This document shows, one piece after another, positions 59,234 through 64,000 of a DNA stretch of 64,000 nucleotides. This DNA is from an uncultured Ruminococcus sp. GTDB taxonomy: Bacteria > Bacillota > Clostridia > Oscillospirales > Acutalibacteraceae. Where the stretch lies: positions 22,912 through 86,911 of the forward strand of contig CADBCC010000006.1 of assembly GCA_902793125.1 (NCBI GenBank), written 5' to 3'. Numbering within the stretch: position 1 is the stretch's first letter; every line of letters begins with the position of its first letter. Position numbers and translations under genes: made by a program. The notes beneath the pieces were generated by a model. The model saw nothing but the letters and a program-made list of their open reading frames with translations, ran no database searches and had not been told where the DNA came from.

Positions 59234-59650
59234 GTGTTAATGATGGACTCTAATGATAATGGAGTATCGAAAAATGAATTGACAGAGTTGATACATAATT
59301 TCCATTATCAAGTTAGAATAATAAAACTCTGTTTGGATGAATTGGACGCACTAAAAGAGGTTGGGAATGATAGATTAAAAAAGCTGAAGGCTAATAACTT
59401 TTTCTATATAGCTCATACTTCAATTATTTTTCGGTACGAAGTAGAGCTTTCGAAGATATGTAATGCTAATAAAGAAGGAAGCATTAATTGGATATGTAAT
59501 AGAATAATAGACAATATAGAATATTTTAGACACTCAAATGAAGTCGAAGCAAAATGCAAACAGCTAAAGAAAGATGTTAAAAAGTATAAAAATACACTTG
59601 GAAATATTATTAGCAACAGATTTACTGGATTTCTCAATATATTTATATAA
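59234..59650 (+). CDS. Hypothetical helical protein, possibly frameshifted with the next ORF
   Basis: A 138-residue, all-helical protein (long heptad-like stretches EVGNDRLKKLKANNFF and KCKQLKKDVKKYKNTL). Size and fold prediction by eye are compatible with a HEPN- or AbiU2-like protein, but no R-x4-6-H motif is seen. In the last 77 bases it overlaps ORF 59574-59774 in another frame, whose product continues smoothly (LLDFSIYLYKEIGSDKKNLGYV), so the original gene may have ended there. One base change near 59580-59640 would join them. Confidence 0.45.
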   Translation: MLMMDSNDNGVSKNELTELIHNFHYQVRIIKLCLDELDALKEVGNDRLKKLKANNFFYIAHTSIIFRYEVELSKICNANKEGSINWICNRIIDNIEYFRHSNEVEAKCKQLKKDVKKYKNTLGNIISNRFTGFLNIFI

Positions 59651-59774
59651 GGAAATTGGTAGTGATAAGAAAAACTTAGGATATGTTACTCATCCTGATG
59701 ATGTTAAACGTATATTTGGCCTTAAAACAGATGGAGATTTAATTATAGAAGAACTAGCCAAAAAATACAGTTGA
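59574..59774 (+). CDS. Overlapping C-terminal ORF (66 aa), probable continuation after a frameshift
   Basis: Starts at ATG 59574 inside the previous ORF without a good ribosome site. Its C-terminal half (YVTHPDDVKRIFGLKTDGDLIIEELAKKYS) has a compact, well-formed sequence, unlike a random frame. Most likely the true end of the gene at 59234, separated by a frameshift or by a sequencing error; a separate coupled small gene is possible. Confidence 0.4.
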   Translation: MLKSIKIHLEILLATDLLDFSIYLYKEIGSDKKNLGYVTHPDDVKRIFGLKTDGDLIIEELAKKYS

Positions 59775-59797
59775 GGAACATGGAAAGGGGGATTAAT

Positions 59798-60907
59798 ATG
59801 AATATAACTTTTTTAATAGGAAATGGATTTGATTTAAACTGCGGATTGAAAACAAGTTATAAAGATGTATATGTAGGTTATTGCGAAACACCATCACAAT
59901 CTGATTTAATAAGAGAGTTTAAAGAAGACATAGAAGATGATTTTAAAAAAAATAAAGGTGGTAAATTAGAGCGATGGGGTGATTTCGAAGTTGCAATGGC
60001 TGGCTATATGAAAAAGTTTAAATCGGAACAAGAATTCTTAACGTGTCTCAGGGATTTTAAAAACTACTTAAACCAATATTTATTGACAGTGGATAGCGAA
60101 TTTGGTGAAATAATAAACTATATTAGAGATAGCTTGTATGGTGAAATGAAGGATTCTCTTTTTAGTTTTTACAAAGGGATAAATAATAATACAACTTATG
60201 CTATTGAAAACCAACAAATATCAAATCGAGGTAATAGAATATCCAGTAATTATAAAGCTATCATTTTTAACTATACTTCAGTATTTGAAAAACTATGTAA
60301 TATTAGAAATAAAGGCGGGTTCGCTTTACCAAATATAGATACCATTCATATACATGGGGTATTAAATAGCAATGTTGTGTTAGGAATGGATAGCTCCAGC
60401 CAACTAACAGATCTAAAATTTAAGTTAAGTTCCAAAGGGAAAAGGGCGTTTGATAAGAATTTTTTTAATGAATCATTTGATAGACGTAGAAAAGAGGCAG
60501 CGCTTGATGCTATAAATGGTAGTGATGTAATATGTGTGTTTGGCATGTCTTTAGGAATTTCTGATTTAACTTGGAGAACAACATTGTTGGATTGGATCTC
60601 CCAAAACGAACAAGCTCATTTGTTTATATATAAGCACAATATGAGTAATATGAAAGTATGGAGCGCAGATGAAAAAATGGATTACGAAGAAGATGCCAAA
60701 AATGACTTGTTATTAAATGATTGGAATATCAATATTAGTGCAACGGATACTTACTTTGACAGGATACATATACCTTGTGGAAAAAGTATTTTTAACATAA
60801 AACCAATAGTTGAAAACTATAAAAGTGAGTTAGAAGAGGAAAAAGAAGAATTTAGAAAGCAGTTAGAATCAAATAAAAACAGACCAAAAGAAAATGCTAT
60901 AAATTAA
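59798..60907 (+). CDS. AbiH-family abortive infection protein
   Basis: A 369-residue protein. The N-terminal motif FLIGNGFDLNCGLKTSYKDV (residues 4-23) and the later IHIHGVLN and VCFGMSLGISD-like stretch (VIC-VFGMSLGISD) are those of the AbiH family, a Sir2-related fold lacking classical sirtuin catalysis, first found in lactococcal phage resistance. It likely senses or responds to phage infection; the mechanism of AbiH is unresolved. ATG 59798 follows AAAGGGGGAT. It lies 24 bases after the previous ORF and 39 before hsdR, so it is embedded in the RM operon. Confidence 0.85.
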   Translation: MNITFLIGNGFDLNCGLKTSYKDVYVGYCETPSQSDLIREFKEDIEDDFKKNKGGKLERWGDFEVAMAGYMKKFKSEQEFLTCLRDFKNYLNQYLLTVDSEFGEIINYIRDSLYGEMKDSLFSFYKGINNNTTYAIENQQISNRGNRISSNYKAIIFNYTSVFEKLCNIRNKGGFALPNIDTIHIHGVLNSNVVLGMDSSSQLTDLKFKLSSKGKRAFDKNFFNESFDRRRKEAALDAINGSDVICVFGMSLGISDLTWRTTLLDWISQNEQAHLFIYKHNMSNMKVWSADEKMDYEEDAKNDLLLNDWNINISATDTYFDRIHIPCGKSIFNIKPIVENYKSELEEEKEEFRKQLESNKNRPKENAIN

Positions 60908-60946
60908 AACTAATATAACTTATTATAAACAAAGCAGGTGATACAT

Positions 60947-63900
60947 ATGACCAACTTTGATTTTCTGAAAAATGACGAAGGCTTTTCGACGTTTGCTGAT
61001 GTTGCGATTAACGCCGAAAAAATTCTGCATATTGATCCCGCGGCAAGCGCGCTTAACTGCCGCAGGGCGCTTGAGCTCGCCGTAAAATGGATGTATTCCG
61101 TGGACAAAGACCTCGATATGCCTTATCAGGAAACTCTCGCGGTTCTTACATCTACGCGCGACTTTAAGGCGATTGTGGACGACAGCCTGATTAAGCGTAT
61201 TGAATATATACGAAAAGTCGGTAACGCCGCCGCCCACGGCAACGGTAAAATCAGCGTCAAAAAAGTTGAGCTTAGTATCGAGAATCTGTTTTACTTTATG
61301 GATTTCGTCGCTTATTGCTACGGCGAGGACTATAAGGAAAATACTTTTAATCCCGAGCTTCTGAATCTTACTACGGAAGAAGCGCTTTCGTATGTTACCG
61401 AGAAAACGGTTGATTTAGAACAGCTTATAAAAGAGAATAAGCATCTTAAAGAAGAATTGACCGATAGGCGTGAGGAGCAGCGGAAAACCTATAATCCGAA
61501 GCCGCTTGAATATACCGAGTACGAAACCCGTAAGCTGTATATTGATACAATGCTTGAAGACGCGGGCTGGACTTTGGGCAAGGACTGGCTCAACGAGGTT
61601 GAACTGCCCGGTATGCCGAATAAGAGCGAGCTTGGCTACGCCGACTATGTGCTCTACGGCGACGACGGCAGACCTCTCGCCGTAATTGAAGCAAAACGCA
61701 CCTGTAAGGACCCCGCTGTCGGCAGACAGCAGGCTAAGCTCTACGCCGATTTGCTCGAAAAGCAGTACGGAAGGCGGCCTGTTATCTTCCTGACCAACGG
61801 CTTTGATACGCGTATTGAGGATAATCTCTATCCCGAGCGCAGGGTGGCTTCAATCTACTCAAAGCGCGATCTGGAAAAGCTTTTTAATCTCCAGTCAATG
61901 AGGACAAGCCTCAGCAATATTACCGTTGATAAGAATATCGCGGGACGTTACTATCAGGAGGCGGCTGTCAAGGCTGTGTGCAAGACCTTTGAGCACAACC
62001 GCAGAAAAGCCCTGCTCGTTATGGCTACGGGCTCGGGCAAAACAAGAACGGTTATATCCCTGTGCGATGTGCTTTTGCAGCACGGCTGGGTAAAAAATAT
62101 TCTGTTTTTGGCGGACAGAAATTCGCTCGTAACTCAGGCAAAGCGCAGTTTTGTGAATCTCCTGCCCGATTTGTCCGTGACTAATCTCTGCGAGGATAAG
62201 GAGAACTACAACGCTCATTGTGTTTTCTCTACCTATCAGACGATGATTAACTGCATCGACGACGTTAAGGACGAGGAAGGCAAGCTCTTTACGGTGGGGC
62301 ATTTTGACCTGCTGATTTGCGACGAGGCTCACCGTTCGATTTACAATAAATACAAGGATATTTTTACATATTTTGACGCTCCGCTTGTCGGTTTAACCGC
62401 CACGCCGAAGGATGAAATTGATAAGAACACATATGAGATTTTTGAACTCGTGAGCGGTACTCCGACCTACGGCTATGAGCTTTCTCAGGCGGTCAAGGAC
62501 GGTTATCTGGTCGACTTTATGTCGGTGGAAACCAAGTTGAAATTTATCGCCGAGGGCATAACCTACGACGAGCTTTCCGACGAGGATAAGCGCGAGTATG
62601 AGGATACCTTCACCGATGAGGACGGCAATATGCCCGAGAGCATCGGTTCGTCGGCTCTTAACGAATGGATATTCAACCGCGATACTATCAGAGAAGTGCT
62701 GAATATCCTGATGACTCACGGCTTGAAAATCGATTACGGCTCAAAGCTCGGCAAGACGATTATCTTCGCGAAAAGTCATAAGCACGCCGAGAGAATCTTT
62801 AAGATTTTTAACGAAGAATATCCGCAGTACAAAGGCTACGCGAAGGTGATTGATAATTATACCAATTACGCCCAGAGCGCGATCGACGAATTCTCCGACG
62901 CGAAGAAGCTGCCTCAGATTGCGATTTCCGTCGATATGCTCGATACGGGCGTTGACGTGCCCGAGGTGCTTAACCTTGTATTCTTCAAAAAGGTTATGAG
63001 TAAGGCGAAATTCTGGCAGATGATCGGACGCGGTACGCGGCTGTGCGAAGGCTTGATTGACGGCGCTGATAAGAGTAATTTCTATATATTTGATTTCTGC
63101 GGAAACTTTGAGTTCTTCCGTATGAGCGAGGGTAAACCCACGCCTGCAATGATTGCTGTGCAGGGCGCTATATTCAACCTTAAAGCGCAGATTGCGATGA
63201 AGTTGCAGGACTTGGTGTATCAGACCGACGAGCTGAGAGATTTCAGGCAGTCTTTGGTTGACGATATGCTTAGAAAAACCCGCGAGCTTAACAAAGAGAA
63301 CTTTGCGGTTCGCCAGCATTTGAAATATGTCGAGAAGTTTTCCGCACCTGAGAGTTATGTAACTCTGACGAATCAGGATATTTATGATATAAAAGAGGAG
63401 CTCGCTCCGCTCATTATACCCGATGAGGACGAGGCTTCCGCGGTAAGATTTGATGCGCTGATGTACGGAATCGAGCTTGCGTACCTTGTCGGTAAGAAAT
63501 ACGGCAAAAGAAAATCTGACTTATTGAGAAAAGTCAGGGGTATCGCTTCGGTAGCGAACATTCCCGAGATTGACGCTCAGTCCGAGTTGATTGACGCGAT
63601 TATCCATACGGATTACGTTGACCGCGCGGGTATAAATGAGTTTGAAACTATCCGCGAAAAGCTCCGTGACCTGATGAAGTATATTCCGAGAGACGGCCAT
63701 GATTACGATACCAATTTTACCGACGAGATTATGTCGCTCGACTGGAACGAATCCGACCTCGAAAACGATGATCTCGCGAATTATAAGCAGAAGGTAGAGT
63801 TCTATCTGCGTCAGCATATTGATTCGGGAGCGGTTGCGAAGCTTAGGACGAATGTGCCGCTTAATAAAGAGGATATTGAAGAACTTGAAAACGTTCTCTG

Positions 63901-64000
63901 GACTCAGCTCGGTTCTAAATCTGACTACGAAAACGAATGTGGCGACAAACCGCTCGGCGAATTTGTGCGCGAGATTGTCGGTATGGATATGAACGCCACT
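60947..64000 (+). CDS. hsdR: Type I restriction endonuclease subunit HsdR, 3' end outside window
   Basis: 1018 codons visible, open to the window end. Order: an N-terminal DUF4145-like helical domain (about 1-130; NCRRALELAVKWMYS, KVGNAAAHGN), a PD-(D/E)xK nuclease (Asp in ELGYADYVL, EAK at about 247-249), SF2 translocase with Walker A ATGSGKT (about 360), DEAH (about 458), the LTATP motif and the helicase C part DMLDTGVDVP and QMIGRGTRL, then the C-terminal EcoEI-type region. It cuts DNA after translocation from unmodified sites, using ATP. ATG 60947 follows AGCAGGTGA. Its composition matches hsdM, not the AT-rich genes before it. Confidence 0.95.
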   Translation, partial: MTNFDFLKNDEGFSTFADVAINAEKILHIDPAASALNCRRALELAVKWMYSVDKDLDMPYQETLAVLTSTRDFKAIVDDSLIKRIEYIRKVGNAAAHGNGKISVKKVELSIENLFYFMDFVAYCYGEDYKENTFNPELLNLTTEEALSYVTEKTVDLEQLIKENKHLKEELTDRREEQRKTYNPKPLEYTEYETRKLYIDTMLEDAGWTLGKDWLNEVELPGMPNKSELGYADYVLYGDDGRPLAVIEAKRTCKDPAVGRQQAKLYADLLEKQYGRRPVIFLTNGFDTRIEDNLYPERRVASIYSKRDLEKLFNLQSMRTSLSNITVDKNIAGRYYQEAAVKAVCKTFEHNRRKALLVMATGSGKTRTVISLCDVLLQHGWVKNILFLADRNSLVTQAKRSFVNLLPDLSVTNLCEDKENYNAHCVFSTYQTMINCIDDVKDEEGKLFTVGHFDLLICDEAHRSIYNKYKDIFTYFDAPLVGLTATPKDEIDKNTYEIFELVSGTPTYGYELSQAVKDGYLVDFMSVETKLKFIAEGITYDELSDEDKREYEDTFTDEDGNMPESIGSSALNEWIFNRDTIREVLNILMTHGLKIDYGSKLGKTIIFAKSHKHAERIFKIFNEEYPQYKGYAKVIDNYTNYAQSAIDEFSDAKKLPQIAISVDMLDTGVDVPEVLNLVFFKKVMSKAKFWQMIGRGTRLCEGLIDGADKSNFYIFDFCGNFEFFRMSEGKPTPAMIAVQGAIFNLKAQIAMKLQDLVYQTDELRDFRQSLVDDMLRKTRELNKENFAVRQHLKYVEKFSAPESYVTLTNQDIYDIKEELAPLIIPDEDEASAVRFDALMYGIELAYLVGKKYGKRKSDLLRKVRGIASVANIPEIDAQSELIDAIIHTDYVDRAGINEFETIREKLRDLMKYIPRDGHDYDTNFTDEIMSLDWNESDLENDDLANYKQKVEFYLRQHIDSGAVAKLRTNVPLNKEDIEELENVLWTQLGSKSDYENECGDKPLGEFVREIVGMDMNAT

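Noticed and set aside
61895..63817. Several long minus-strand ORFs within hsdR
   Set aside because: The plus-strand frame carries all type I HsdR motifs in order; the minus frames are by-products of its codon bias.
50342..64000. Complete prophage or integrative element
   Set aside because: No integrase, relaxase, terminase, capsid or replication gene is present; only regulators and defence genes are seen.

Overview
The window looks like chromosome from an anaerobic gut Firmicute of the Ruminococcus/Oscillospiraceae type (inference). The grounds are a low-GC genome with A/G-rich ribosome binding sites, a secreted CotH protein with a CBM26-like module and a type I dockerin (the architecture of ruminococcal cellulosome/amylosome parts), BspA-type leucine-rich-repeat surface proteins with Pro/Thr linkers, and Firmicute genes such as mecA, coaX, birA, ftsEX and upp/uraA. 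No rRNA is present, so the species cannot be named.

Layout. 1-10.5 kb: ychF (partial), a BspA-like surface protein, an AT-rich patch with an orphan gene, the relic of an acyltransferase 3' end and a compact Fst/par-like type I toxin-antitoxin locus, then an acyltransferase, a thioesterase, a HAD phosphatase, an RsuA-type pseudouridine synthase and an MsmK/UgpC-type ATPase. 9.5-12 kb: secreted Lys-rich proteins with a decayed paralogue between them. 11.8-26 kb: housekeeping genes (split transketolase, coaX, ECF S component, birA, STAS/HD pair, purine permease, SirTM-macrodomain ADP-ribosylation pair, Rrf2 regulator with oxidoreductase, upp/uraA, mecA). 25.8-40.4 kb: carbohydrate and envelope genes (GH13, CotH-CBM-dockerin, CorA, a CapD-like sugar-nucleotide enzyme, GT2, a truncated LTA-synthase-like protein, secreted fn3 and papain-like proteins, an M23 murein hydrolase). 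40.6-50.3 kb: ftsE-ftsX, a PucR-type regulator, two COG0523 GTPases (one very His-rich), a polar amino acid ABC operon, a methyltransferase and a GNAT acetyltransferase.

A tRNA-Pro(UGG) at 50.34 kb marks the change to an AT-rich accessory region: phage-like XRE regulators, small orphan genes and a type I restriction-modification locus. In that locus fic-hsdM overlap by 4 nt, a 57-codon ORF is nested in the hsdM end, and hsdS is separated from hsdR (cut by the window end) by a two-TM protein gene, small orphans, a possibly frameshifted pair and an AbiH-family gene. hsdM and hsdR look compositionally like the core genome, whereas the interleaved genes are AT-rich, so this reads as a defence island assembled inside an older RM operon.

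The most interesting candidates are the type I toxin-antitoxin locus (4.5-4.8 kb), the interleaved RM/AbiH island (53.7-64 kb), several unrelated families of structured intergenic repeats (15.3, 22.5, 24.9 and 40.4 kb), the SirTM-macrodomain pair without its usual lipoyl-carrier partners, FtsE with a long acidic repeat tail, and a Lys-rich C-terminal domain shared by three secreted proteins.
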